Source: Candidatus Melainabacteria bacterium
GTDB taxonomy: Bacteria; Cyanobacteriota; Vampirovibrionia; Obscuribacterales; Obscuribacteraceae
Reading direction: 5' to 3'
Assembly (NCBI GenBank): GCA_003151275.1
Contig: PLXC01000059.1
Span: 73,241 to 137,240, forward strand
DNA length: 64,000 bases
Position 1 is the first letter of the stretch. Each line of letters opens with the position of its first letter. The position numbers and the translations under genes were made by a program. A model generated the notes under the pieces. The model saw only the letters and a program-made list of their open reading frames with translations, made no database searches and was not told where the DNA came from. Positions 51,685-60,119 of the stretch are shown here, piece by piece.

Positions 51685-52071
51685 ATGTTGAACAAACAAA
51701 CACTAGTTTTTGTCAGTGCACTCATCCTCGCGCTGCTCACCGTATCGGCGCAAGCTCAACCACAACCACTACATAACTTGCACGACGCATACGTCCCGTT
51801 CGCAGGCATAATTGACTGGACTTTAGTAAGTCGTGCACGGACTTACCAAAGTCCAGTAATTGAGGGAGAAGGACCAGCCGGAGTCGGAATGGAAATAAAC
51901 CAGGACCGGGCGGGTCACTTCATTGTGCAGCGCCTAGAGCCGCAAGGTCCCGCTGAGAGGTCCAAGATTTCTATCGGAGACAGAATTCTACGAGTAAATG
52001 GCACTCAAATTGATGGTTTGCACATAAACGAAGTCGTAAGCTTATGCGTGGAGATATTGGAACAAAAGTAA
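51685..52071 (+). CDS. Small exported PDZ-domain protein
   Basis: The 128-residue protein has a signal peptide (QTLVFVSALILALLTVSAQA) and a single PDZ domain of about 75 residues (GVGMEINQDRAGHFIVQRLE, KISIGDRILRVNGTQIDGL). No protease or other domain is attached. PDZ domains bind C-termini, so it may tether a partner of the upstream O-acylation system, but that is inferred only from position. GTG 51676 is an alternative start. A 17-bp intragenic hairpin is at 51816-51856. Confidence 0.75.
   Translation: MLNKQTLVFVSALILALLTVSAQAQPQPLHNLHDAYVPFAGIIDWTLVSRARTYQSPVIEGEGPAGVGMEINQDRAGHFIVQRLEPQGPAERSKISIGDRILRVNGTQIDGLHINEVVSLCVEILEQK
51816..51856. other. Intragenic 17-bp stem-loop in the PDZ gene
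   Basis: CTGGACTTTAGTAAGTC pairs with GACTTACCAAAGTCCAG (one mismatch) around a 7-base loop. It falls between the signal-peptide-proximal region and the PDZ domain codons. It could slow or regulate translation or be an embedded repeat. Confidence 0.75.
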
Positions 52072-52202
52072 GGCTGCAAATCCAAACTGTCAAAAGAAAA
52101 CGCACAGTACTACTCAAGAGAAAGAAGATGGCGCCATCAAACCAATTGGGCGTTTTTGAATAAGGACCTCCCGGATTCGTCACACAAGTGAATGGTTGAT
52201 AA

Positions 52203-52835
52203 ATGAATCAAACACACTCGAACATCCTATTTCTAAGCCAAAATGCAGAAGACGGGCAACAAGCGAAGACACTTTTCACCACAGAAGCGCAGAAAGCAGA
52301 ACTCGCATGGACAGCCAACTCGGGACTGCTCTCAGATCTGCCAAGCCTCCAGGGACAAGCGAGTTTAATCATCATCCTAGAAAATGCAAACGAACCACCT
52401 GCAGTGCTGTCAAGCAACACTATTGAAGTAGAACACTGGAGGTTCTCAGCACCATCTGAAGTATCAAAGACAATCGAACAAAACCTTGGAAAGTTAATAG
52501 TCCGCCTGATTTTAAAGGGTGGAAAGCGTCAACCGACAACATCGCATCAACATCCCACGCACAACCAACAAACCGCTGCAAAGACAGCTGCGAAGACAGC
52601 AGCAGTCCGCGTCTCATTAGACTCAAAAGGACGAGGAGGCAAGAAAGTTAGCGTCGTCTCCGGAGTACCCTTATCTGAATCAGCATTGGAAGATCTAACG
52701 ACAAAACTGAAACGCACATGCGGCTCTGGTGGCACACTGAAAGACGGGCAAATTGAAATCCAGGGTGACCACCGAGACAAACTCATGGCGGAGCTACAGA
52801 AGCTCGGATACAAGCCAAAACGGTCTGGCGGCTAA
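52203..52835 (+). CDS. Degenerate LMW-PTP-like domain fused to a SUI1/YciH-type domain
   Basis: The 210-residue protein has two parts. Residues 1-105 (NILFLSQNAEDGQQAKTLF, ELAWTANSGLLS, IEVEHWRFSAPS) follow the layout of a low-molecular-weight protein-tyrosine-phosphatase-like fold, but the catalytic CX5R loop is absent; this part is tentative. After a Gln/His/Ala-rich linker, residues about 135-210 form an eIF1/SUI1 domain (VRVSLDSKGRGGKKVSVVSG, GSGGTLKDGQIEIQGDHRDK) like bacterial YciH, which influences start-codon choice. I know no standard protein with this combination. ATG 52203 has a weak ribosome site. Confidence 0.7.
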   Translation: MNQTHSNILFLSQNAEDGQQAKTLFTTEAQKAELAWTANSGLLSDLPSLQGQASLIIILENANEPPAVLSSNTIEVEHWRFSAPSEVSKTIEQNLGKLIVRLILKGGKRQPTTSHQHPTHNQQTAAKTAAKTAAVRVSLDSKGRGGKKVSVVSGVPLSESALEDLTTKLKRTCGSGGTLKDGQIEIQGDHRDKLMAELQKLGYKPKRSGG

Positions 52836-52904
52836 TCTATATCAATCTACGCGACGCCGATGCTTCGAGGCGAACGACCAAGGCGCAAACAAACCCGTCC
52901 CAAA

Positions 52905-52922
52905 TAGCCGCTCGAGCGGCTA
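52905..52922. other. 18-bp perfect palindrome
   Basis: The half-site TAGCCGCTC is mirrored exactly, 70 bases after the SUI1-fusion gene and about 115 bases before the antitoxin. It is a weak terminator or a protein-binding site; no T-tract follows. Confidence 0.55.
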
Positions 52923-52962
52923 CGCAGTTTCCCCGATTCTAGGAATTCAGCCCATAGGCAGA

Positions 52963-53028
52963 AGTATTACCATATGCCATACTAAAAGTAGTACCGGAGT
53001 ATTTACTGAGGTAATAACCAGGGAGGAA
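52963..53028 (+). promoter_or_regulatory. Putative autoregulatory operator and ribosome site of the toxin-antitoxin pair
   Basis: AGTAT at 52963 and ATACT at 52979 form a short inverted repeat, and GTATTACC at 52964 is mirrored by GGTAATAA at 53010. GGGAGGAACG at about 53019-53028 is the antitoxin Shine-Dalgarno site. Ribbon-helix-helix antitoxins usually bind such repeats to control their own operon. Confidence 0.45.
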
Positions 53029-53035
53029 CGTTCCA

Positions 53036-53317
53036 ATGTCAACGACACTAAGAGGAAACCACAAAAAGGAGAAAGTCACAATTTCAGTCGATGCTGAGCT
53101 GCTGCATGCGGTAGACGCTTATGTTGAAGACTTCAAGACCGCAGGACTGTCCAGAAGCTCAATCATCGAACAAGCCTTGCATCTGTGGAAGCAACAAGTC
53201 AGAGACCAGTTCGACGCTAAGTACTACGCAGAAAATGCGGAAGCCCTTAGAAAAGACGGTGAGTCATGGTCGGCTGTCACAACAGAAGCTGCAAAACACA
53301 CCTGGAAGGACCACTAA
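53036..53317 (+). CDS. Ribbon-helix-helix antitoxin (MazE-like role)
   Basis: The 93-residue protein has an N-terminal ribbon-helix-helix DNA-binding fold (KVTISVDAELLHAVDAYVED, LSRSSIIEQALHLWKQQ). The acidic C-terminal tail (YYAENAEALRKDGESW, AKHTWKDH) would wrap around the toxin. It is typical of antitoxins paired with MazF/PemK toxins and likely represses its own promoter. ATG 53036 follows GGGAGG. The toxin gene starts one base after its stop. Confidence 0.88.
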   Translation: MSTTLRGNHKKEKVTISVDAELLHAVDAYVEDFKTAGLSRSSIIEQALHLWKQQVRDQFDAKYYAENAEALRKDGESWSAVTTEAAKHTWKDH

Positions 53318-53318
53318 A

Positions 53319-53690
53319 ATGTCAGCTCCAGAGCCCCTAAACGGTGAAATCTGGTGGGTAAGCATCCCCAACCAGCCAAATGACCCCCACCAGCCCCGAA
53401 CCGCGATTATCGTTTCGACTGACGGACGAAACAAGAACGCCAATGATGTGATTGTCGTTCCGACCACCTCCACAATGAGTTTCAGACCTCATCCCGAAGT
53501 ACATATTCATATACCAGCAGGTGAAGGTGGTCTTCCAAGAGACTCCTACGGCAGATGTGACCAGGTGACCACTATCGACAAGTCGTTACTGGATGCCACA
53601 ACAGGTCCACTGGGCGGCCGCATCCACCTCAAATACAGATGGGCGATTGTCGATGCCGTGCGCGTAGCTCTCGGCGACACCAGAGCCTAA
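53319..53690 (+). CDS. MazF/PemK-family endoribonuclease toxin
   Basis: The 123-residue protein starts GEIWWVSIPNQPNDPHQPRTA, the MazF/PemK opening with the conserved Gly-Glu-Ile-Trp, then AIIVSTDGRN, VIVVPTTST and a final DAVRVALG. MazF toxins are sequence-specific mRNA interferases. ATG 53319 was chosen because the domain starts there and it directly follows the antitoxin stop; a longer frame from 53121 overlaps the antitoxin. It is convergent with larB. Confidence 0.9.
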   Translation: MSAPEPLNGEIWWVSIPNQPNDPHQPRTAIIVSTDGRNKNANDVIVVPTTSTMSFRPHPEVHIHIPAGEGGLPRDSYGRCDQVTTIDKSLLDATTGPLGGRIHLKYRWAIVDAVRVALGDTRA

Positions 53691-53769
53691 CACATGGACT
53701 ACTAAAACCACCTGTTGTGAAGATTCTGATTTCTGAAGCAGTGCTCAGTTCAGGCAGGCGCTAAAAGTA

Positions 53770-54438
53770 CTAGTTGGAGAGCTGAGAATTTAAAATTCGC
53801 ACCGCAGCACAGGCGGCACCAAATCCATTATCAATATTGACGACTGTTATGCCGGGCACGCAGCTAGACAACAAGCTGTTTAAAGCGGCATGTCCACCCG
53901 CCGTAACCCCGTAACCAACACTTGTGGGCACCGCAATCACCGCCGATGGAACAAGTCCCGCCAGCACCGTTGGCAGTGCGGCGTCCATACCGGCAACAGC
54001 TATGATGATTGGAAAATTCTGCAGCGCAGGTGCTGCATCAACGACCCGCCAAAGTCCTGCCACACCTATGTCTTGGAATACCGAGGCGACGTATCCGTAA
54101 TACTCCAGAGTTTTCGCAGCCTCTGCAACGACGCCGACATCAGACGTGCCACCGGAGACAATTGCCACCAGCAAACTGCGATTCAGTTCAATTGTCCCAC
54201 CTACTACTCCGGTACTGGACAAAGCGTCATATGCAATCAAAACCTTTGTTGCAACAGGAAGCTTAGCATGCAGTTCGGGACTCAATCTCGTCAATAACAC
54301 ACGTCTGCGCTCATCCGAAATCTGGGACACAATCCGCGTGATCTGGTCAACGCTCTTGAAGGCACATAAAATACATTCATCTAAACCCGTGCGATCGCGT
54401 CGGTCTCTGTCTTCCATAAAATCGTCAGTAAGTGTCAT
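53770..54438 (-). CDS. larB: LarB, pyridinium-3,5-biscarboxylate synthase (nickel-pincer cofactor)
   Basis: LarB carboxylates and hydrolyses nicotinic-acid adenine dinucleotide to pyridinium-3,5-biscarboxylic acid mononucleotide, the first step of nickel-pincer cofactor synthesis. The 222-residue protein has the PurE-like core: VAIVSGGTSDVGVVAEAAKT, DIGVAGLWRV, AVAGMDAALPTVLAGL, VPTSVGYGVTAGGHAALN and NIDNGFGAACAA. The N-terminal RTGLDECILCAFKS corresponds to the conserved G-x-x-E segment of LarB. The start overlaps the larE stop (ATGA). Confidence 0.94.
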   Translation of the reverse strand: MTLTDDFMEDRDRRDRTGLDECILCAFKSVDQITRIVSQISDERRRVLLTRLSPELHAKLPVATKVLIAYDALSSTGVVGGTIELNRSLLVAIVSGGTSDVGVVAEAAKTLEYYGYVASVFQDIGVAGLWRVVDAAPALQNFPIIIAVAGMDAALPTVLAGLVPSAVIAVPTSVGYGVTAGGHAALNSLLSSCVPGITVVNIDNGFGAACAAVRILNSQLSN

Positions 54439-55262
54439 TTAGTAGTCTGAAGGAATGCACTTCCAGTGCGATAGGCAGTCACGTCTAGAGGATGACCTTT
54501 GAATCGAGTGGACAGCAACGAACGGATTTCTTCCTGAATCGGTTCGTTTTTTTCAATGTTCGAAGAGATCTCAGGTAGAGATTTCTCATCGATCTCAATG
54601 ACCACTTTCCCATTTCGCAGTCGACACCGCACAGTTTTACAAGAATATTTTTCTGCGATAAGCAACTCGATGGCATTAATGCTTCTCAGCTCATCAGGTT
54701 CAATAGAAACCCCAGTCTCCACACGGCTTGCCAGACATGGGGCGGCAGGCAAATCAGCATATTGAGCGATACCGTAAATCGTTGCGAGTTCTCGAATCAT
54801 CCTTTTGTTGATCCCTGCTTCAACAAATGGATGTCTCACTCCGAAATTTTCAGCAGCTTTTAGACCGGGACGAAATTCCAACAAGTCATCCTGATTGGTG
54901 CCGGACACGATCACCGCAGAAGTCGCAGGACGAATGGTTCCATACAGAGCTGACTTGCAGTAGAAGCAGCGGTCCACGGGATTCTCCCGATAGTTGGAAT
55001 CGGAGAATTCGTTCGCGTCAACTAATTTTAAACTCCAGCCGAATCGATTCGCACAGTCATTAACTCTTGCCGTCGCTTGTTCTGGAACCGCAGCAGAGAC
55101 AGCGTGAAACATCGTGCACTTGACTGAATGTTTTTGAGAAACAGAAAAACAGACTGCGGACAATACAAGACTGTCAATGCCGCCGCTGAGAGCGATTGCC
55201 ACGTCATCTATGGCACCGATAATCGCTTCCAGGCGTTGAGCGGTGTCAGTTATGCTGTTCAT
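54435..55262 (-). CDS. larE: LarE, sulphur insertase (nickel-pincer cofactor)
   Basis: LarE is a PP-loop ATPase that adenylates the LarB product and replaces carboxyl oxygen with sulphur. The 275-residue protein shows the PP-loop IALSGGIDSLVLSAV, NPVDRCFYCKSALY, VSGTNQDDLLEFRPGLKAA and LPAAPCLASRVETG. The single Cys of CLASR corresponds to the sacrificial sulphur-donor Cys of LarE, and no three-Cys cluster set was seen. Its start overlaps the larC end by 17 bases. Confidence 0.94.
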   Translation of the reverse strand: MNSITDTAQRLEAIIGAIDDVAIALSGGIDSLVLSAVCFSVSQKHSVKCTMFHAVSAAVPEQATARVNDCANRFGWSLKLVDANEFSDSNYRENPVDRCFYCKSALYGTIRPATSAVIVSGTNQDDLLEFRPGLKAAENFGVRHPFVEAGINKRMIRELATIYGIAQYADLPAAPCLASRVETGVSIEPDELRSINAIELLIAEKYSCKTVRCRLRNGKVVIEIDEKSLPEISSNIEKNEPIQEEIRSLLSTRFKGHPLDVTAYRTGSAFLQTTK

Positions 55263-56580
55263 TGGTTTCCTTTAAGACACTGTTCTCAGCGGCATTAGCA
55301 ATTTTGCGCATGTCATAGCAATTGGACGACGCTGAGCGAAGGTCGTCGATATCAACTTTAGCAGTCTTCGTTCCATCCGGTCTGTCGGCTACTTTCACCC
55401 GAACTTTACTATCGCCAATTTTTATTGGTCTGATTTCACGCGGCAAGATCGTGCGTGAAATGATTTGGTGCCTTACACCTAACGTTGTGGTGCTGGTCAG
55501 AATTTTTTTGATTACTTGCTCGTAGAATTCAGCGCGCGCCAGGACTTGAATGCACATTGTGACGCGGTTCTTCTTAGCATAAGCTGAAGTCTGGAGAACG
55601 TCTAAGACGCCTTCCGCTTCGCGCAGAGTATCTAGACTGACGGACAACTCTTCACCAGTCATGTCATCAATCTCGAAATTCAAAACCGCAACAGGTTGCT
55701 CTTCGACTGGCAAAGAATCAAAGAACAGAACGCGGAGAACATTGCTAAATCCAGGAAATTTTTTCATTCCAAATCCGTGCCCCACACCCTTCAACTCAAG
55801 CGCTGAAGGCAATCTCATAGCGGGCTGCAGATACTTCAAAATCGCTGCACCGGTCGGCGTAACGCGCTCGCCTAACACGCCATCGTCATGGAAAACAAAT
55901 CCACGCAAAATCAGCGCCACCGCTGGCGGAGGCACTGGTAATTTCCCGTGAGCCGTTTTTATATAGCCGCCGCCCTTCGGTATTGAGGAGTACGACCAAG
56001 TAGAACCTTCGAGATAATCTAGAGCACAAGCGGCTCCTATGACATCGACGACCGAATCCCAACCACCCACTTCGTGAAAGGAGATGACATCGACAGAAAC
56101 GCCGTGCACTTCAGTCTCTGCTTCACCAATGATTCTAAAGATCTCCAGACTATGCTCACGAACACGGGCTGGAAGTTTCGCCTGCTCAAGAATCTGCCGA
56201 ATCTCTTTGTATGTTCTATGCTTATGTCCATGACCACGCGCTTGCGCGTACAAATTTTCGTATCCTGTGTCATAACTGTGCACATGAGCCTGATCGTGTT
56301 CGTGTTCGTGCGTACAGTCGTGCTCATGCGCAGGATCGTGCTCCGGCTGCTCAGAGTCCGAACACCTAACTTGAAAGATGGTTCCTAGCAAAACACCGTC
56401 GTTTTTCGCAGAGTATTCAATTAAAACGTTCGGGAAATTCGCCTCAGCGATGACGCGCTCTATGCGTAGCCTAAGCTCCGGAAATGCATCTGACATCGCG
56501 GCGATAAACATATCGCCAGCAATTCCACCGAGCGGGTCAAGGTGAATGTGCAAATCCGAGCCTCCAGTGAGTATCATCAT
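55246..56580 (-). CDS. larC: LarC, nickel insertion cyclometallase (single unsplit ORF)
   Basis: LarC inserts nickel into the pyridinium dithiocarboxylate to form the pincer cofactor. The 444-residue protein has HIHLDPLGGIAGDMFIAAMS, a His-rich nickel-binding stretch (HEHDCTHEHEHDQAHVH), VISFHEVGGWDSVVDVIGAA, the VPPPAVALILRG segment, and the C-terminal domain (NFEIDDMTGEELSVSLDTLR). In Lactobacillus the gene is split by a frameshift; here it is one frame. ATG 56580 and 56577 are tandem starts. It heads larC-larE-larB, and no larA is in the window. Confidence 0.94.
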   Translation of the reverse strand: MMILTGGSDLHIHLDPLGGIAGDMFIAAMSDAFPELRLRIERVIAEANFPNVLIEYSAKNDGVLLGTIFQVRCSDSEQPEHDPAHEHDCTHEHEHDQAHVHSYDTGYENLYAQARGHGHKHRTYKEIRQILEQAKLPARVREHSLEIFRIIGEAETEVHGVSVDVISFHEVGGWDSVVDVIGAACALDYLEGSTWSYSSIPKGGGYIKTAHGKLPVPPPAVALILRGFVFHDDGVLGERVTPTGAAILKYLQPAMRLPSALELKGVGHGFGMKKFPGFSNVLRVLFFDSLPVEEQPVAVLNFEIDDMTGEELSVSLDTLREAEGVLDVLQTSAYAKKNRVTMCIQVLARAEFYEQVIKKILTSTTTLGVRHQIISRTILPREIRPIKIGDSKVRVKVADRPDGTKTAKVDIDDLRSASSNCYDMRKIANAAENSVLKETNEQHN

Positions 56581-56713
56581 AAATCACTTGGAGGCGATCA
56601 GAAAGTCTAGTGCCCAAACATCCATACAATCGAAACGAAAAGCTCATCAGTTCGCGTTATCATGGGGTCGCTCAACCAAACGGAGTTTGCGAACAACCGG
56701 CTTCGGAGTTTCA

Positions 56714-57052
56714 TCAACCTGGTGGTCTGTCTTCAGGATTCTGACCCACGGCTTGGCGAGGTTTTCTAAACCGGTCCAGAGTGACCACATTTTCAGCTTG
56801 TTCATCGGCAACGTCAAACTGCTCGAGGTCTGGCAGTTTGTCCTGAAATTCGGCAGCTGGCTCGTCTGCCTGATGTTCTGAGTTATGCCCCTCTTGGCAC
56901 TCCCCGTCCGCGGGCAGACCTGCTTTATCCACTCGCTCAATCTCTTCCGCGATATGCATAACTTTGGCTGCATCATCCAAATATCCGCTATTCATGGCCT
57001 TGATCGCAATCGTTTCCAACTGCTTTATTGCCCTATTAACATCGTCTTCCAT
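56714..57052 (-). CDS. Small acidic protein of unknown function
   Basis: From ATG 57052 (GGAGGG site 7 bases upstream) the protein has 112 residues. The N-terminal 45 residues are helical (VNRAIKQLETIAIKAMNSGY, LDDAAKVMHIAEEIERVD), and the rest is acidic and disordered. No family was recognised. It starts 65 bases after the membrane TPR protein and is followed 134 bases later by larC, so a shared transcript is likely. Confidence 0.6.
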   Translation of the reverse strand: MEDDVNRAIKQLETIAIKAMNSGYLDDAAKVMHIAEEIERVDKAGLPADGECQEGHNSEHQADEPAAEFQDKLPDLEQFDVADEQAENVVTLDRFRKPRQAVGQNPEDRPPG

Positions 57053-57116
57053 GTTTCGGCCCTCCGCCAAGTATGACGCGGAGCCGAGTAAATAGTTGCT
57101 GAGGGCAATTCCGTGA

Positions 57117-58472
57117 TCAACGAGAGATCGCGTCAGAATCCAGACCGTCAGAGTGGAGCAACCGATCAAAAATAAAGGTCAAATCATCTCGATAGAAGAC
57201 ATCCTGTAAAAATACATGACTACCTGGTGGCCACATCAAATCGTTCCCGAACAATTCATCATCCAGATCGCGTAGATACAATTTGTAGAATCTCGGTCTA
57301 GCCTCAATTGGATGCAAAGCCAACATGTAGAGCCTGGGTAAAAGTGCACTCTCGTGATTTTTCATTGCTTCGTTCAATTGAGCAATCGCTTCTTTCTTGT
57401 GACCGCTTAAAGCCAGCAGTCGAGCCAACCTCAAGTTAAGCCTAAAACTATTAGGTGAAAGTGCGAGCGATTCTCGCATCGAACTGATCGCTTCGTCCTT
57501 TCGACCAATTGCCCATAACGCTTCTGCCCTGGTTTGAAACAGTCCGGAAGCGACTTTACCTTCACGCATAATTTTCATGCTCACCCACGAAAAGGGCAGC
57601 GGATGCTCACGAAGCGATTCTGCTCGTGCAAAATATTGTGGTGCCTTTTTTTGTTCTGCGGCTTGATCTGAGATAGCAGCTGACTCACAGAGGTAGTAAT
57701 TTTTGAGCATCTCTAAATAGCTGAACATACTCAAGCCAACATCCATAAGAACGGCAAAAAGAAAGATCACCCCCAATTGCTGCACATAAACCGTGCCTTT
57801 GACTTCTTTTGCCTCAATTCTTTTAGTTAAACGGTCGTTCAGCTTGAGGCCGGGATTGTAGTGGAGCATGGTCTCTATAACCAGCTTTTGGTCAGCCAAC
57901 GTGCCCACGCCAAATGGGAATTTAAGAACTTCCTCAGCGCTAGTTGCGCGACTAAATGAAAAAAATTTCGGCTTCTCATACGCTCTGGTGCTGGCCGCAC
58001 CACAAAGGGCGCGTGAAAATACGCGGAGATTGCCCCATAAGGTCAACTCCACTTGCTCAATTGACTTCCAAACTACATGTCTCTGCCCGAAACTCAAGCC
58101 AGGCTCAAGATCTGCTTCGTTCAAACGCAGCCACTGACGATAGACACAGGGTGGTCGCCGCCTCCAAATAGTGGCGAAAAAATTGCATCCAGACTCACTT
58201 TCAGCCCAAGTCAACAATAGGTGAGCGATAAACATTGCGATGATCGCCGCCGGAACGCCCAACCAGACAACATTCACATCGAACCAGAATTGGTTTGAAT
58301 AGAGAATCAAAAAACCGCATTCAAAAACGATGAATGAAATTCCGATCAGTGTATAGCCTTGGTGCGCAATCGTTGTGCGCAGATTTAAATTGGACACTGA
58401 ATCAGGATCCGACGGCGCAGAACTACTTTCAATATTGCCTTCAGGCTCATTTGCGGTTGAAGCGACACTCAT
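57117..58472 (-). CDS. Membrane protein with C-terminal TPR-like repeats
   Basis: From ATG 58472 the protein has 451 residues. Two membrane helices near the N-terminus (LIGISFIVFECGFLILY, VVWLGVPAAIIAMFIAHLLL) are followed by a polar domain, a third helix (GVIFLFAVLMDVGLSMFSYL) and TPR-like repeats (AEALWAIGRKDEAISSMRES, RLARLLALSGHKKEAIAQLN). The final 80 residues are aromatic-rich and unmatched. The function is unknown. A TTG at 58502 gives ten more residues; neither start has ideal ribosome-site spacing. Confidence 0.65.
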   Translation of the reverse strand: MSVASTANEPEGNIESSSAPSDPDSVSNLNLRTTIAHQGYTLIGISFIVFECGFLILYSNQFWFDVNVVWLGVPAAIIAMFIAHLLLTWAESESGCNFFATIWRRRPPCVYRQWLRLNEADLEPGLSFGQRHVVWKSIEQVELTLWGNLRVFSRALCGAASTRAYEKPKFFSFSRATSAEEVLKFPFGVGTLADQKLVIETMLHYNPGLKLNDRLTKRIEAKEVKGTVYVQQLGVIFLFAVLMDVGLSMFSYLEMLKNYYLCESAAISDQAAEQKKAPQYFARAESLREHPLPFSWVSMKIMREGKVASGLFQTRAEALWAIGRKDEAISSMRESLALSPNSFRLNLRLARLLALSGHKKEAIAQLNEAMKNHESALLPRLYMLALHPIEARPRFYKLYLRDLDDELFGNDLMWPPGSHVFLQDVFYRDDLTFIFDRLLHSDGLDSDAISR

Positions 58473-58538
58473 CCTTAAAATCCCACAGGCTGGTCGAACC
58501 AATCATAATTCCTTTTCATTGATCCAGACCATGCCCGC

Positions 58539-58736
58539 TTAAAAGCTAGCTGAAACCAGGAAAAACCCTGAGCCAATCAAGCCAAAGGTACTAAATGACT
58601 CAATCGAGGGAAGTGCCACCACATGCAGCGTCAAAAGCCAAGACACGATGAACCGTTCACTCTGAATTCGAGGGTCCACTTGGTAGCCAACAGACAACAC
58701 CAGAAAAGAGCTGAGCGGCACCATGAGCGATGGCAA
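58539..58736 (-). CDS. Possible small membrane protein
   Basis: The 65-residue frame from ATG 58736 has two hydrophobic stretches (MPSLMVPLSSFLVLSVGY, FGLIGSGFFLVSASF) but no clear ribosome-binding site or known family. It lies in the 474-base gap between the divergent TPR membrane gene and the PilB-like gene. The rest of the gap appears non-coding. Confidence 0.25.
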   Translation of the reverse strand: MPSLMVPLSSFLVLSVGYQVDPRIQSERFIVSWLLTLHVVALPSIESFSTFGLIGSGFFLVSASF

Positions 58737-58946
58737 GCCCGTTTTCCAAATGACGTCTAGTTATTTGCGCGCTAAGCCGCTTATACTATTTGGTATGTTG
58801 TGGGGTTTGTCGCGTTTAGCAAGCCTGGCGCTCGGGCACAAATATCGCGGGCTAGAACGTAATAGGTAATGTTGAAAGCAACCAGGTCATTATCAGACGC
58901 AATGAGGTTTGACAAGTACTTTCATATTGTTTTCAAGGTGAATTAA

Positions 58947-60119
58947 ATGGCATCCACTCGAAAGGCGATTGGCGATTTACTTGTCGACAATGGTCTGATC
59001 ACGCCTGAAGAACTCGAGCAGGCTCAAGCAGAACGAGAGAAAACCGGTGAACCAATTGGCCTAGTCTTGTCAAAATTGGGGTTAGCCACCGAAAGCAACC
59101 TGAAGAATGCGCTGGAACTACAGTACGGCGTCAACTACATCAACCTAGCCAAGCGAGAGCCCGAAGACGATCTTATTGCCTTGCTGCCTGAGCACCTAAT
59201 TCGAGAGCAGCTAGCTGTGCCCGTTTCTCAACAAGGTGAGCGACTGACTATTGCCATGGTCGACCCAAGCGATCCAGCCGCCCTGGATGAAGTGAAGAGC
59301 AAGTTGGGTGACAGACAACTGAAGACTGTTGTTTGCCTGGAAGAGGAGTTTTTCAAGTTCGTTGACAAAGCTTTTGCTGTCCAAGAACGCTTAAAAAATG
59401 GCGCTTCGGAACAACATTTGTTGGTCGAGTCCATCCACGAACAGGAGGCGCAGCATAAGGAGCCCGAGACAACTGCCCACAGTCCTGAAGCTAGCCTAGA
59501 CAAGCCCGAGTCCCAGGAAGAAGGGGTCGGCACGATTCCTATGGTCTTAGGCGAAGGTAAAGAAAGCGGCGCTGCAGATTACTCGGAAATGAAAGAGTTT
59601 GACACCCAAGAAATGAAGGCTAGACCTACACCTGAAACTCAGACTACGCAAACGGAGAGCGCTTCCACCAGATCGGTTGAATTGCCGTCAAGAGAAAGCG
59701 CGGACAGTCGGGAAGAGGAACTTCAGCACTCGGCTAAATTAGAAAGTAACCTCGATGTCTTCAACGAAGTCGAGCTTGCCAAAAGGGCCCAAGAGGAAGC
59801 TATTGTTCTGCTTGCCAACCAGATTTTAGGTAGCGCAATTAGACGGCACTGCTCAAATATCCACATTCAAATGGGTATTCGTGAGTCCGTCGTCCACTAC
59901 CGATTGAACGGTCGGCTAATCGTGGATAGAAAACTACCTAATACCGTTGTTACTGCGCTGGTGGCACGATACAAGATGATGGCAAGACTCAATCTAGCTG
60001 AACGCAAAGAACCTCAAGACGGTCACATCAAGGTTAAGTCATCCGCCAAAGAGATTGTCTGTTTGATTTCAGTGGTGCCTACAGATCACGGTGAAAACGT
60101 AGTGATCTGGATCGTTTAA
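58947..60119 (+). CDS. PilB-like protein lacking the ATPase domain
   Basis: The 390-residue protein matches the first part of the pilB product at 60566. It has a MshEN/N1 domain (ATRKAIG-like start, GDLLVDNGLITPEELEQA, EREKTGEPIGLVLSKLGLA) that in relatives binds c-di-GMP. An acidic, disordered spacer of about 120 residues follows. Next is the N2 domain (IVLLANQILGSAIRRHCSNI, VHYRLNGRLIVDRKLPN, YKMMARLNLAERKEPQDG). It ends at DHGENVVIWIV, where PilB continues HGEKVVMRILDKS into the Walker A domain. Asp to Asn in the SDIH motif and other changes suggest it no longer contacts nucleotide. AAGGTGA precedes ATG 58947. Confidence 0.85.
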   Translation: MASTRKAIGDLLVDNGLITPEELEQAQAEREKTGEPIGLVLSKLGLATESNLKNALELQYGVNYINLAKREPEDDLIALLPEHLIREQLAVPVSQQGERLTIAMVDPSDPAALDEVKSKLGDRQLKTVVCLEEEFFKFVDKAFAVQERLKNGASEQHLLVESIHEQEAQHKEPETTAHSPEASLDKPESQEEGVGTIPMVLGEGKESGAADYSEMKEFDTQEMKARPTPETQTTQTESASTRSVELPSRESADSREEELQHSAKLESNLDVFNEVELAKRAQEEAIVLLANQILGSAIRRHCSNIHIQMGIRESVVHYRLNGRLIVDRKLPNTVVTALVARYKMMARLNLAERKEPQDGHIKVKSSAKEIVCLISVVPTDHGENVVIWIV

